The notes under the pieces are model-generated. The model saw only the letters and a program-made list of their open reading frames with translations. It was not told the origin of the DNA and made no database searches. Positions 34,649 through 47,831 of a DNA stretch of 64,000 nt are shown here, in pieces. Source of the stretch: Coprinellus micaceus (taxonomy: Eukaryota > Basidiomycota > Agaricomycetes > Agaricales > Psathyrellaceae); NCBI GenBank assembly GCA_951394405.1, contig OX596336.1:4278001-4342000 (forward strand), given 5' to 3'. Position 1 is the stretch's first letter. Every line of letters begins with the position of its first letter. A program made the translations under genes and the position numbers.

Positions 34649-36983
34649 TTATAAATCATTGCCAAGAACCGATGCAGAACACCCCCAGTCTCTCATCGGA
34701 AGCCATGTCGGTCCTTTCGGGCTTGACGCCCAAGCATCGATGTCGCCCTTTCCCAAGATTCTCTGCCAGTCCTTCTCCTCGGTTCTCGCATCTAATTCTA
34801 AAAGTGCGACGTTATAACGAAAAAAAAATCTGCATTTTCAAGGAGAGCTCACCGATTACCCCAGGGTCCGGCATGTCGACTTTCTCATGGTCAAATATGG
34901 CTGGCACCTTCTCATTGAGTTCATTCGTCGTCTTCTCGATGAATCTCAACCGTGAGGTAGTACTGTCTGTAAAGCAGTAGCGGTGCGGGGACGCTTGAAA
35001 ATCCATGAGGAGAATGGGTTTCCACTGTGCCAGTATCTCTTTTGCGCGTTCTCGGCACTCGCTTCTGACCGGATCCCTCTTCCGCAGTTTCCCTCGTTTC
35101 TCTCGACTAAGTGAGTCGAGTAAAATCGGAATACCGAGCCACTACCGGCCCAACCATAAAATATGATTAGATATATGCGAAGAAGTAGTAATAGGCTAAC
35201 TCACGATAAGAACCCGAGCGTCTCGACCTTGGAGGTTGAAGGACCCCATTTCCCCCAACACCAGCCTCAAATCTCTCCCAGCAGCATTCGCGTTGGGGGC
35301 CGAGAGTGCCGAAAGGAGTTCCATTTTCCAAGCTAGGGCGATAGAGTAGAACTCGGGGTCGAAGGGAGTCTGGAGGGTTTTGATGTTGTCGCGTTCTCCC
35401 AACTCTAGCACCACATTTCTCCAGGAGTCATGGTCGTCATGCTTAACATACACATCCTCTAGATGACTATTTGGCGGCTTCCTCGACGAATCCGTCCTCC
35501 CGAAGACGACCTTCAGCAGTGGGATGGGGTCCATTGACCCTTGGGCCCTGTGACTTCGGAGTGTCAGAACTCGTAGGCTCGGGAGAGGAGGCTTTCTCGC
35601 CCTGTTCTGGTGTGGAACGAGCACGTCAAGTTTCGAGGCATCCAGATACGCGATATCCAAGTGCGTCAGGCTTGGGCATTGATAAAGGACTTCCTGGAAC
35701 CGCTCAATCTGCCCCTCAAAGTCATACTCCAGGTTCTTGTGCTCGGTTGCAAGCCGTTCGAGGGCGCAGCCCGACCGCTGAATGAGGGAAGAGATGCTGC
35801 CGTAGATATCGACGTGATCGAACTGATTCCCCCAGTACACTTCCAGTTCTTTCAATGAGGGGAGGGAGAAGTATTTGAGGTGCCCTGCGAGGCACTCCCC
35901 GTGAAGGTCTTCGCCGAAGCAAAGACTAAGCTTTGTGAGGTGCTGGAAAAAGAATGGGTCCATAGGAAGGGTGTCGCTCCTGTTCGATGTGTATTTCAGG
36001 ACTCGGAGGTTCTCGCCCTGTTCTAGCACTTTCGGATACATGGTGTCCTTCTGCGTTGCGCAGTCGAAGGTCTCCAATTGTGACCAAGGAAGGAGGAGGT
36101 GAGTCTTCGTCCCTTCAATTGAAAGATTCTTCGGGGCTTGGTTTAATCCGAGCGAGTCGAATACGATGTGCCTCAGCCTCGGCGCGACCGAGAAGTCGAG
36201 GTGCTCGAGTGCACGATTGGTCTTGCGATCCCTAAAGTCGAATCCTCTCCTCTGATAGACGAACTTCGACAGGAGGGGTACACGGCCTGGCACCCTCAGG
36301 CGGTCCCACAAAGGTCGAGAGACCGACCCCGTAACCTGAAAATTTACCTCATCCCACCTGTGGGACTCCTGAGCGAGGATGCCAACCCATTTTTTCGCTT
36401 CTACCTCGCGCATCCGATGCTCCTCGTCCTTGTTGCGAATTTCATCGTCTGGCCAAAAATGGAATGTGAACGATATGGGCATGGTACCCGAACGGTCGAG
36501 GTGGTGGTGCAGAACCCAATCCGAAACCTTGAAAACGCTACCCTGGTTCATCGAAACGGGGATGGTGGTGAAATCCATCAGGGGTAGATTACACCAGAGA
36601 GGGGGGCAGTTGATTGCGGCATCGTTCCAGACCTGGGAGACCAGGCGAAGGACTCGCACCATAGGCATTCGGGAAGTCTTCGGTTCGATGTCGAGGATCG
36701 CGGATTTGAATATGGCCTGCCAAATTTCGGCGTGGAACTTCCGGACGGGGGATAGCACACGATGGTGACGTTGAATATCCTCGTGGTACCTCTGACCTGG
36801 CTCGGGAATAGGATTGGTGGGAGCGTAAACTTCTCCACATACCCGCTGGTACTCGGATTTGAGAGTGTGAAGGACGGAGTAGATCTTGCGTCGTTCCTCT
36901 TCGGTGGGGGGCTTATTGCTGTTGACCAAAGCGTCCAAGGGCTGTTCGGCCGCTCGACCTTTCTTACGAAAGAGTTGGAGCAT
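34649..36983 (-). CDS. F-box/leucine-rich-type protein, tandem family copy 3
   Basis: Exons 36983-35205, 35141-34853 and 34797-34649 join in phase to 738 residues. The same parts occur as in copy 1: leader NKPPTEEERRKI, the F-box around LSPVRKFHAEIWQAIFKSAI, leucine-rich-like strands (LTKLSLCFGEDL, LKELEVYW, LTHLDIAYL, LRVLTLRS), then WLGIPILLDSL, WKPILLMDF and TTSRLRF in exon 2, and DWQRILGKGDIDAWAS in exon 3. An earlier GT at GACCCTGGG|GTAATC would give the wrong phase and an immediate stop; the next donor, ATCG|GTGAGC, fits and gives the same intron phase as the paralogs. This looks like the most complete, undamaged member. Its target is unknown. Confidence 0.85.
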
Positions 36984-37281
36984 CTGGTGTCGAGGTCAAC
37001 GTTTCGGTGGAGTTCGAGAGGATAGAATGAACTTACGACGACGAGTGGCACCTGTGATTCAGATGCTGTGAGTCTGGGTGCTAATCGATATGGGTGTTAT
37101 ACAGGAGGACACGAGGCCGGTTGCCACTCATTCGTCATATCGTCTTCCAAAGCAAAAGGCGCCGATTGAATGTGCCGGCATGAGCGCTTAAACAGACGAC
37201 AACACGAAAGTGGAATATAGAACGCGATTAGGCTGTCCAATATTAAAATACAACTGTGGCTTCTAGACGGTCCGCGGTACC
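36984..37281. other. Intergenic between F-box copies 3 and 4
   Basis: About 300 bases upstream of copy 3, presumably its promoter. No gene is seen. Confidence 0.5.
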
Positions 37282-39471
37282 CTACGGCCAGAGCCAAGGA
37301 GCGTCGGTGGAGATGCCGAGAGCGTGCTGGTTGTTGCATCCAAGGATGTCTATCCACTCGTCCTCGAGAGCCCGATCTAGAGATTCGATACTCAAGCGCG
37401 CTCGGCTATAATAATGATGGGTCGTCTGCTCAGCAGAACATTCAACGTGCAATAGCCTCGAGCAACCATGGTCAAGATAACACCATCGGAATCGAGACGC
37501 TGTAAAGTCGCGCAAGAGCCATGGTTTCCATCTCCTGAGGAGAACCCTTGCTCTTGCCAGAAATTCATATGCATCGTCGCCTGGAATTATCTCAGGGGCC
37601 ATCCCCCCGATAGTGCGCACTAGGTGGACGATGCCCTGCCGCTGAGGCCGCAAGTCGATGAGCTAAACATCCAAAACGGAGTTCATCGAGGAGGACTCAC
37701 AATTAGAATGTTGCTGTCGTGGGTGGCCAAATCCATGTTTTCTAACGCTTCAAATGACTGGTCCATCCTTTCTTGGACCGCCGCCGTTTGAATATGCCAC
37801 GGGAGGATGCCATCCAGGGCAGAATTCCTCAAGTAACACACGCCTCCATCGTAACGCGGCTTCGAGAAATGCGCGGTCGTGGTCGTAGGGCCTGTTATTG
37901 AGCCATCTCATCGCGTCTTCGGAGAAACTCAAGTGCTTGAGTCTGTTGCATTCGGCGTCGTGAACGAATCGCACCTCTTGAAGGCGTAAGTGTTTCCTCT
38001 CAATGAACCTGGGCCGACGGTATTCTGTCCTCGATAGCGCCATCTTCATGAGCGGCGTGGGGTCTAGCACGCGGTCGGTGTACGCATCGGCAGCGCGAGT
38101 CCTCAGAGTCAGAACACGAAGTTCTGGGGCGGTATCGATCGTCAAGAGGGACGTCGAGTCGAGAGTCAAGACCTTGAATCCCCGTTCGGGAAGATACCCA
38201 GTGTCAAGATCCGTGAGGCGTGGTGATATGGTAAGTAGCCGGATGATAGCGTCCAGCTGCACCCCCACATCACAGTTTGGGTCGACAGTCAATTTTTGGA
38301 GGGAGCAGGTGGAGCGGCGTACGAGGCCTAGCAAACTGGTGTAAAATTTAGAAGACGATGTGCCCTGTATCTCCAAGTCGGCGAGGGAAGGGAGAGTCAG
38401 GTCATCCAGTTGGGAGAGGAACTCGTTCTCCGTGATCCTGCCGAGACATAGGCTGAACTTAGTGAGGTATCGGAGTGTGATGCGGATGGAGAGGAGGGTG
38501 GAGAGCTTATTTGAGGTGTACTTCAGTGTTTTCAGGTGGGTCGATTCGGATAGAATGTTAGACCAAGAGTCGTCCGTACACAGCTGCACCTCGAACACCT
38601 CCAACTGCCGCCAAGGGAAGTTGAACTCGAAGATGGTGTCGTCGGCAATCAAATCCATGACCGGGCAGGGGCTTAGCGTGTCTATCGTGATACACTTGAG
38701 GTTGGGTGCGTCCGAGAAGAACGTCGCATCAATTCTGTTGGCCTCTGGGGTATAATAGTCCGACATCCGACGTTTGAATGTCAGCTTCGAGAGTTGGGCT
38801 AAACGTCCTTGTATGCGCCACAACTCTTGGAAGAGTTCCATTGGCACTTGGAATTCGACTTCACCCCACCGGTTGGACACGTCCGTGAGTATGCAGAGGG
38901 TTTTCAGGGCTTGGTTGAAATTGACTTCCCACTCGGGTACATGGCAGTGGACGTATTCGAAAAGGAAGGTGAGGGGTAGTGCACCGGGTCTTGCGAGATA
39001 GAGCTGGAGGCGCCGGTTTATGGCATCGTGAGTTGACGGCCTGAGGGGAAAGTTGTGGTAGTGGAACGGAATGGAGGGGAGATGGGTCCAGAGCGAACAA
39101 TGCGATATAGCCGTTTGGTTCCAGCGCTTCGAAACGCGGCGTAGAACATTGAGGGAGCGATGATAGTTCCCGCCCATTGTTTCTGAGAGAGCGAGGGAGA
39201 AGATATGTTGCCAGATCTCGGCTGGTACCCCATCGGTCGAACCAGGGGTAACGATATCGTTCGCTCTCCCCAGTTCGGTCGCTCCGGCATTCCTAGTCTT
39301 CGTCGAGGCGAACGACACTTGTTCGAAGGAGTTTCCGAAAAAGGGCTGGAGCTCATCCTGGAGACTTTTCAGCATCGATGGACCCACCGCTGGCGCCGCC
39401 GATGATGCAACGCAGTCGCGTTCGCCCTCCCATTGGGAATTGGACTTCATGTCAAACCCAGTGCATTCCAT
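37282..39471 (-). CDS. Divergent F-box family copy 4, with frame problem before the tail
   Basis: The long frame from ATG 39471 encodes an F-box (GVPAEIWQHIFSLAL, VLRRVSKRWN) and leucine-rich-like strands (LTKFSLCLGRI, LRVLTLRT). It lacks the TPPTDEER leader of its neighbours and stops by itself at 37750. The family ending continues in another frame: LENMDLATHDSNILI up to a donor at 37700. After a 38-base intron comes an exon 37662-37282 with RRWKPWLLRDF, RFRWCYLD and DEWIDILG, and the ending PWLWP. The frame change can be explained in two ways. A 70-base intron, 37841-37772 (GTGTGT...CAAG), restores phase but removes a segment that paralogs keep (VLLEEF). Alternatively there is a one-base indel between about 37770 and 37830. 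Unlike copies 1-3, the tail is not separated by a further intron. I am sure of the family but not of whether the gene is intact. Confidence 0.65.
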
Positions 39472-42400
39472 CTGTCAATGTGTCTGCGGTTTAGCTTTGA
39501 AGGGGAAAAGAAGAAAAACCTGTCCGTACCCTCCACAGTGAGAAAGCGCGAGGCTTCCAGGTGGTGGTCCTGGATTGACAGTCAAATTGGTTTCCTGTTC
39601 AGGAACCCCGCCTCTGCCCATTTCACATAATCACATATTTAAGGTGCATCACAAGTTTCAGCCGGCTTCAATACGCACGATGGGCGCTTACAGGCTTCAG
39701 GTATTGAAGTAGCGCGAGATTTTCGAATGCACATTGGAGCTGGCCACTTCGCCTGTTGGGTGCTAGATATTTCGGACTATTGAAGGTTGATGTTTCAATA
39801 GGATAGCCCACGCCCATTGGCACCCACCGTGAAGCGTATAGGTTGTCGCATGACCATGAGGCTTTCGTCACGGCACAAATATGCACTCATGCCATGCCCT
39901 GGACCGCATCCAATTCAAGGCCCGTCCAAGGTGCTCGAATAGTCACTCGAACGGTCGCTCTAAGCTCCCTGCGATACGAGGGAATAGCATCAGTGAGGGA
40001 TGGGTATACAGACCGTTCGCGCCGACTATGCGAGTTGCAAACTGAACCTGGCTCAGGGCAAAAATAAGTGGGTTTTGAATAGAGAGAATCTCAGCTCACC
40101 ACGCAACCCAAACCGTGGACACCAGAAGCTAAACTCTTCAAAACGGACGAGCAAGCCACTCGATTCAACCAAGTAACCACATCCATAGTGCAAGCTGCCA
40201 GGGTTCTTCTGTCGTAGAAGGCGTACTAGAAAGGGTAAGAGGCAACCTAACTCTCGGAGCGGACTTCGATACATGAGTTCTGTTCCATGGCCAGGAACTT
40301 GAAAGGTTGATGCCTAAATCGGACGCCTTCTACCGCGAACGCAGTACCTCCACAGTCGCGTATTCTTGAATCGACGAGTTAAGGGACACAGAGGTAGGCT
40401 GGTAGAGAGCTGCGCTTGATTGTATTGGATAGGCGGACCGTAAGTATCGGGTCCTGCCTGCCCAGCACATTCAAATGGACGCAACAAGGCAACGTCATGG
40501 AACGAGTATCGGGTCGCACGCGCAACATTGAGTCAGGTAGGGGCAAGCGTTTCAGGAGCCCCGTCCATGGTGCCAGTGGGCCGCATGACGAAGTTCCGAG
40601 TAGGCCCAGCAGGGGGGAGAAGACCTCAGCACTACGACTTGATCAGCGAACGTAGTTCGAACAGCCGTGCGACGCTAGTAGGGAGCAGAAGTTGACGACA
40701 CCCCAGAGAGAGCTAGCGGTGATCTTTGAAAGAATGCCCGAGAGGGTCCACCATGTAGCCAGCTCGCCGATGCAAGCAATGCATTCTGCACTTCTAAGAA
40801 CTGTCACAGAGAAATCCGGGAGCAGCGTGTTGTCACAGAAGTGGCTCACACCAGAGGGATAGAACCAAGAAAGAACGAGCGAGAAGGTGACGCCCGGGGG
40901 GTGGCTGCAAGGACACAGTAAAGTGGGAATCCGAAAGTCCGAGTGACTTCGACCGCCGCCATGTTCCTGGTTCGGGGTCTCGCAAGTGGCAAAGTGCTTC
41001 GACGGTGCGCGACCGAGGAGAAAACTAAATGCGAGCTGGAGCAGTAGATGAAATGTTAGGAATCCGAAGCCTGCCCCCCAGGTGTCCGAACTTCTCATGT
41101 TCCTCGCCATTCGCTAAGATATTCATAGCTTGCAGGTGATTCAGCAAATCGAGAAAGGCGAGCCGGCAGCCAGGATCGTAGTGGGAAACAAGAAAAGGGC
41201 GACCGCGGTTCGTTTGGTCCCACAGATAAATCGGGTAGGTCTCAACCTAAACCCCGGAGACACGATAAGCTCGATCTTCGCATCTAATAAATGGCGACAT
41301 TGCTGATTGATTTCGGACGTGTTGCTCAGCGGCTCTCAGCGTCTCGATTTTGCACCATCGTCAGGCGGACATGCCGCCGAGCCATTGCAAAGGTACTCGA
41401 GCTTCAACATGAGGCAGATAAGGGCGACATCTATCTGAAACAAGGTTTCTGGTCAGCGGCGTAAACCTGAGTTTTTTTGGATAAGAAAAAAATGTGTCAG
41501 GCCCGCTCCTGCGGCGGCGATCTGATGACCAGGATAAGGATAGTATAGGGCGGGATTATGTACCTTCGATTTCCACTCACAGCGGTTGGTTTGCCGTAGC
41601 ACGGAAACGAGCGGGATAAAAGAAAGTGGAAAGCGAACACTGACGGGCGCTGCGCGTCGCGTTGGCCGCAGTGTCGGCAAAGTGCGCAACATTAAAAACC
41701 CGCCCGGCAAAGGCCGACTTCAGCCAGCTGTCCCGAGTCAACTCGAAGGGCAACATCAATCAAAGGAGCCCTCCATTTGACCCCCGTCCTGCCAGATACT
41801 TAGGCCAACACTCCATGGGGTACATATCTCTGTGAACCAGGTCTGGGAACAGCTCGAAGTCTCTATATCAAGTAAAACTGTAACGATCACCTGGCCAATT
41901 GGACAGCTTCACACCTCCAACTGACTCGCACACTCGATCAGTCTGGCATATTAGCTGCTAGATTGAGGTCAAAGGGCTGTGGCTACTTGACCAGGGTCCC
42001 GCTTTGAACCCGGGACCGCCGGGAGATGAGTCGGCAACATCTTCGCCCATAATCATCAGTGGGCGCTCTGTCCTTCGGGAGAAGGCACCCCAGAATGCTA
42101 AGGGTGGCAGAACCTCAAAATGCCCGGGTCTTATCCATGAAGGCCTTGTAGTTACAGCACCTACAGTTCAGGTATTCCCTTTCAACTGCGCAGCTTTTAC
42201 GACCCGAGAGCCCTAATTGTGAGTGGGCAGTGGCGGGAGCTCCAGGTGGTCCATTTTGGGGACCTGATTTAAGCGCCCAAGGCTGTGTTTGGAGCCTCCC
42301 GCTATTGTACTTGCGACCTATTAATTGCGAGCCAACGGCTTTTGTTGGTAGCTTCTAGTTGTCGGTTGCCCTTGCACTCCGCTCTTCGTCTAGCTCACGC

Positions 42401-45400
42401 GCTCCGACTCTTTGACGTTTGTTTGCTCGATGTTCTAGACGCGACGGCCCGCGCTCACTCCGTCGAGGAAGGCGGAACGGCGAGCCTAGGCGAACTGGGT
42501 TGACAATATCTTATCGATCCTTCCTCCGACTTCTAAGCACCTCATGCCTGGGACCTGGGAGCATGGATCGATGGCCGGAGTCTTCGAGTACCTTTTCTCA
42601 GCGTTTCTGAGCGGATCGTCACAAGCCGTCATCTATTCTCAGCCTTTCTTCGGCAATTTACCAAACTGCCTTGGAAGATATCCGGCCATCCGCTGCATCA
42701 CCTGGGGTCAGCCCAACTCGTCATGTGGTGCACCAGCTATCAGAGCTCATCGCATCGACAACGTCAGATACCACGTAGCTGAAAGGTGTAAGATATTTGG
42801 TTCCGAAGGATTACTCATCCCAACGAGCGGTAGGGTCGGAACCACCCTCAACTTGTTGAGAGCCCGTTCCGCGAATCCCCTGGGGAAACGGCCTGGATTA
42901 GACTACTCGCATGGCTAGAATGACTCTTTGAATATCAAAGATGTCCTTACTATCCAACTCTATTCACTCTTCACTGTGACTTGACTCTTCACAAAATAGC
43001 TAAATATGCACCTGTGAAGGGTACCCTGTTCCTATTTCCCCTCAATGCAGTCATAGGTCTTGGCGAACTGACCGGCTCGGGAAAACGGGGGATCAGACAT
43101 ATCCTCGGAATTATTAGCGCCCAGAGTCCGCCCGATTCGAAGACATCTTTCGCAGGGTAGTCATGCTTAGAAGCAGGATCGACTTCTTAGACGAGTGCTG
43201 CCCTGGGTTTGCAAGGCTTAAATGTGAAATTAATAGCCCAAGTTCCCCAAAACCCTCTTAAAAATAAGCAAATTAGGCCGTGCGATATCACGGTGCGAGG
43301 CAATATTCAAGTTTCCCCTACCTTCATCTCACAAATGCTGAAACAGCAATATCCCGCTCCGACAGCAATGTTCTCGGAGTGTTACGTGCTTCCGATGTCA
43401 CTCAGGGCGCTGTTCTTGAGATGAGCCAGGTTCAACTCGTCCCCAGGGCCCACTGAAGTTTAACGGCGCCTACCTTCCTAATCGGATCATGTTCCCCTAC
43501 CACGAAAACGCTATTCATAATCGTAAGACGCCTTTTGTATTCCACACATACCCAAAGCAGCATATTCTATAGACGCGGCAGTTTCGCACATTTGGCGGCT
43601 ATCGCCCCATCCTGTGCCTTGGTGCGCCCTCACCATTTCCGGTAACGAAGAGAACAGTGCATTTTGGATCCGCTGAACCACAGAACCAGACATTTTGATG
43701 CTTGGCTACCTCCTTCTCTTAAACACCTGAATGTTGATGAGCCCTCACGGCCTTCCATCTCCTCACCTGCCATGATGTCGAAGACAGGAGGTACGCGGCA
43801 CATGTTCTTCGCAGTCCAGAATACGTCTATGCCCACGTCGATCTGCCGCGAACCCAAGTCCGGTCCCTGTGACCATTCATTATAACTCACGGTTCTCTCC
43901 GGACACCTTACGAAAAACTCATAGATGCTGTATCGCACTCCATCGATGCGCTCAGACTCCAAGGCTTTGTTATCTATCGTATTCTTAGTAGCCAGTATAA
44001 TTCAATTCCACAACGACTATCCACACTTACCTCTCTAGTGCGGTCTTCCCGCATTCCAGTGGAAACACCTACCGCTGTTTTGGAGTCTGCACTTCCACGA
44101 ATCCACCCTTTCCATCGGGCTTTGTACGATAGCCTCGAACGTGTCAAGGCTTTGCATGGCTCAAACCGCCATCGCGTGTGTTCGCTTCGCTCTGGTTCAA
44201 CTGAACATGATGTTGCTTTACACTCATAGTGTTCCGTGGACGGAGCCTCAGCATCGTGTCGGCCCTCGGAACCCTGTCGGTTTGCCCTGGGGCGAGGATG
44301 CCCCGTCCCGGAGGCCGAGCCCACGCTTTTTCGGAACCATAACCCTTTCTCTCCGAAGATTCAGCCTCATCGCCCTGCTAGAACATGCTGCGACGAGGTC
44401 ATCCGTGCATCACCGCTCTGCACTCGCATCCAGGGAAGGTCAAACTCATTTGCAGGGAGCCTAGACAATTTTTGGAGCTTGGATCAACGTGCCTTGTTGG
44501 AGCAAGTTCCCGCAAAGGACCAGGCGACCCCGACCTGTGGTTGCGTTCCAGCACCTTCTAATTCCTGTGTGGCCCTTTCTCAGGGTTATGGAAGTCGTGG
44601 AACATGCCAAGGGGCATGTTGAATTGAAACTTGAACGAACCCCAAAGAAAGCCAGACGCCCCCGGGACGCCAGAAGGCAGGACTGGCGTTTCCTTTTTTC
44701 GGTGGGATTTATTGGGTATTTATGGCATGGTTTTCGGTGGGGCGCACGCAAGTGTGTATTGAGGATGTCTAGATGTACACGACAATTATACCAACGGCGA
44801 ATAGGCCGCTGAACGGGGTAACGAAATTTTCTGTTCCTCTCCTCCGGGATCCAAGCGACATACGGGTACGAGCTCGGATTCCTTCGCGCATGGTAGGTTC
44901 AGGAAAAGGCATATGCTCATTGGGAGGGACCTGGGAACAAAACCTACGTTGCGCTCGGGGTATACCTCAGTCTCCCCGAGGCCCCGTCCGTCTCGGCCGT
45001 AGATACCACTGAGCCGACCCACGGTATACTCAACGCTAGTCTTGTCGTAGCCCTCTACAGACCCCAATTGGGGCTTGGCCGAAGCATAACCTAAACACCA
45101 TTGTAATTCGGTGTGAACATATTAAAAACCTTCTGAAGAGCCCGAATTCGACAACAGACCACAAACAAGCTCACGAACCAGTCATCGTGACTACGAGCGA
45201 GCCGCCGCGAGTCGGGGCGGCTGCGGTTGTACGCAATAAACCGACTTGAAGCCTCTTGAAGCCCAGCGCAGAGAGAGAGCCGGCGAATTCTCGCGTGTGC
45301 GCATGCGCACCGCCCTTCCACGAGGCGAAGCTCGTTAGATCCGCGCACCTGCTGAGAGTAAGAGGAAATCAGCAACTTGAACTGTCGCTCGATCGTCAGG

Positions 45401-47831
45401 CCTCAAGGCCAAGGTTAAATCGTGACCTTGAGCTCCCCAAGGCACCGGCCCCTCCTCGTGAATCCAAATCTCCACAAGCCAAACTGTAACTGCGCGTTCA
45501 TCTCCTTGGTGTGGCTCCCTCCCTCCACCCACCGAGCCCCGTCCATCTCCAACGCATGAAACGAAGTAAAGTCAATTCAGCGTTAAGCTCAGGCAACGGG
45601 AAGAAGTATGCATTGGAAGTGAGATGATATCATCGTCCACAAGTTCATCTCGATACATACTACCTGGACGGGGGTTCCCGCGAACACCCAAGGGTATGAA
45701 TATTATATGAATGAATGAATGATGATCCATCCCCCGAGGTATACTCCAGAAGCCCGATGAGTGTCCTTGTGACCTCACCCCTTTGATTACCTGCAAACAT
45801 AACACTTCCTTCCTCAGTTAGGGTCCTACGAGGCTCCTCCCAGAGCATACGAAAAAAGCCACTCACTTCGGCCCCTCCCCATAAATTCCACGACAAATGA
45901 GGACAGGTGGTACGACCGGTACAGTACCCGGACAACCCCAAGTTCCCCTGGTCACGACTCACGGCAGGCGCGGTTCGCCCGCTCGCCCACCATAGCACCC
46001 ATCCCGAACCACCGCTTGATCATACCCGGTTACTTACCCACCTGAGTAAGGCAGAGCTAAACGGAGCTCGCTCGCTCGCTCGCTCGTCCGTACGCGTCGC
46101 CCTGGGACCTCGATATGTAAAACCGGGGTTCCTCCAACCCTCTCCATCCATCCATCCATCCATCGACCATCTGAATGATCAACTCTTGAGCTAAGCTAAG
46201 GAAGTTTACCTGAATTCCACGGATCGCTGGCCATCGATGGATGGATAAGTAGGTAGGTAGGGAAGGCAAGGAAAGAAGGATGACCCCTTGGGCCAAGGGC
46301 TCGAATTAAACTCGTGTCCACCTCCGTATGTCTGTCAAAGTACTCACTTTCTTTCCAAAAAGTTTGACCCTCCTCCTCCTCCTCCCCATACCATCCACGC
46401 AGTGACGCACCCGGACGAACTCACTCACCCACGAGACCGGAACCAACCCAAGGAAAATTAAAGTGATAATTACCCATAAATTACCCCCCTCGCCCGCTCA
46501 TCCCCTCTAGGCCAACCCCCACCGCACCCGCACCCCTCGCATGGCACCGTCCATAGCTCCGTGGGGAACCGTAGTAGCATTGGATGCCGCGGTCGGACGA
46601 ACGTCGGGCGAACAACAACGCAGGACGACAACGACACGCGTTAGCCACGCGCTCGACGACGACCCAAGAGTTCCCAAGAGCCGCCGATACAGTATCACTC
46701 GCCCCAACAGTTGAGTTAAGCCGACGACCGTAGTAGTCGCCACGACGGTGAGGCGGAGGTAGTTCACGGCGGGCGGGCAGTGGAAGGCGCAGCATAAATT
46801 TTTGGGGAGGACGGGATGCACTGCCCCGACACCCACACCGTCGTCACAGCACTCGCTTCCCAGTCCTTCCCGCTCAGAGTCATACGGCCTGTTAGTGGTC
46901 AGTCATCTTCGAATTCCAAACCACAGTAAAAACAGACGCACCATTTTTCTTCCCTTTCTCTTCTCTTCTCTTCATCCCCAGTCACACTTGCAAAGAGAGG
47001 CAGAGCGAGAGAAGGGGGTTCGTATCACCAACAAAGAGTACATATATTCCATTCCAATTCCCAAGTGTCTCGTAGTGATACAACGTACACACACCAGAAA
47101 AGTAATACAAATGTACAGCAGAAAAAAAGCGTCCTCGATCCAAAAATCCCATATCGTAACCGTAAACGCATATCATATCGTATCGTATGCCAGGGAAGAG
47201 AGCATGTAAGAAGGACGAGGGAAAGCAAGGTCTATAAGTCTGGGATAGCAAGCGAGTAAACAAGCACAAGGAGCTCGACGACGAGGAGGATGAGAGTGTA
47301 CTGTAACTAAGAGGATAACGGAACAGGTGTAGTAAGCCCCCAGGGTGGGGACGAGTACTTTTTGACGCGGTGGTCAATAAAGATAGATGCGGCATGAATG
47401 ATGAGGATTATGAGGGATGAGGGGATGCGATGCAAGGGAGTTGAGGAGGAATGCGACGGTGATGATGAGGATGCGATGATGCGATTTGAGGGATGCGGAG
47501 TAATGAAGTATGAAGATGAACGATGAAGAAGAGAAAGACGACGAGAAAGATGCATATGCGACGGTACCGAGTAAGACGAAGACGATAGGATGGTATAGCA
47601 ATGAACAACAAGCACACGAACCAAGAGCAACGACAGCAAAGCAAACAACACTCGAAGCACAAGGCAGAAAGAAGACAAGCGCAAGAGGGGGAGAGAACCG
47701 ATTATAATATACACCAAACTTTTTCTTTCCTTCCAACAAAAACCAAACCAAAAAAAACCCATGAAACAAATCCAAAAAGGCGAAAGTCTATGCCGCCGAT
47801 GGAGAAGGTGGACATCGTAGGGGATAATCGC
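39472..47831. other. 8.4-kb gene-poor region
   Basis: No gene could be modelled with confidence. A minus-strand frame 41110-40643 (155 codons, ATG) begins with a basic end and a hydrophobic segment (FLTFHLLLQLAFSFLLG) that could be a membrane anchor; nothing else supports it. Minus-strand 43950-43650 reads VRYSIYEFFVRCPE and later IDVFWTAKNMCRVPPVFDIM, which looks protein-like but is unrecognised. From 45660 simple repeats appear: GAAT near 45710, GCTC near 46070, ATCC near 46140, CTC near 46370. The last kilobase probably includes the 3' untranslated region of the minus-strand gene that follows. Confidence 0.4.
40643..41110 (-). CDS. Possible small membrane-anchored protein (weak)
   Basis: A single-exon frame of 155 codons from ATG 41110. 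Residues about 14-32 are hydrophobic and follow a short Arg-containing N-terminus, so a signal anchor is possible. The rest is rich in Ser, Cys and Leu with no motif. There is no paralog in the window and no clear promoter. It may well be chance. Confidence 0.2.
   Translation of the reverse strand: MARNMRSSDTWGAGFGFLTFHLLLQLAFSFLLGRAPSKHFATCETPNQEHGGGRSHSDFRIPTLLCPCSHPPGVTFSLVLSWFYPSGVSHFCDNTLLPDFSVTVLRSAECIACIGELATWWTLSGILSKITASSLWGVVNFCSLLASHGCSNYVR

Noticed and set aside
46060..46170. GCTC and ATCC simple repeats as a regulatory array
   Set aside because: They are short microsatellites with no linked gene or larger structure.
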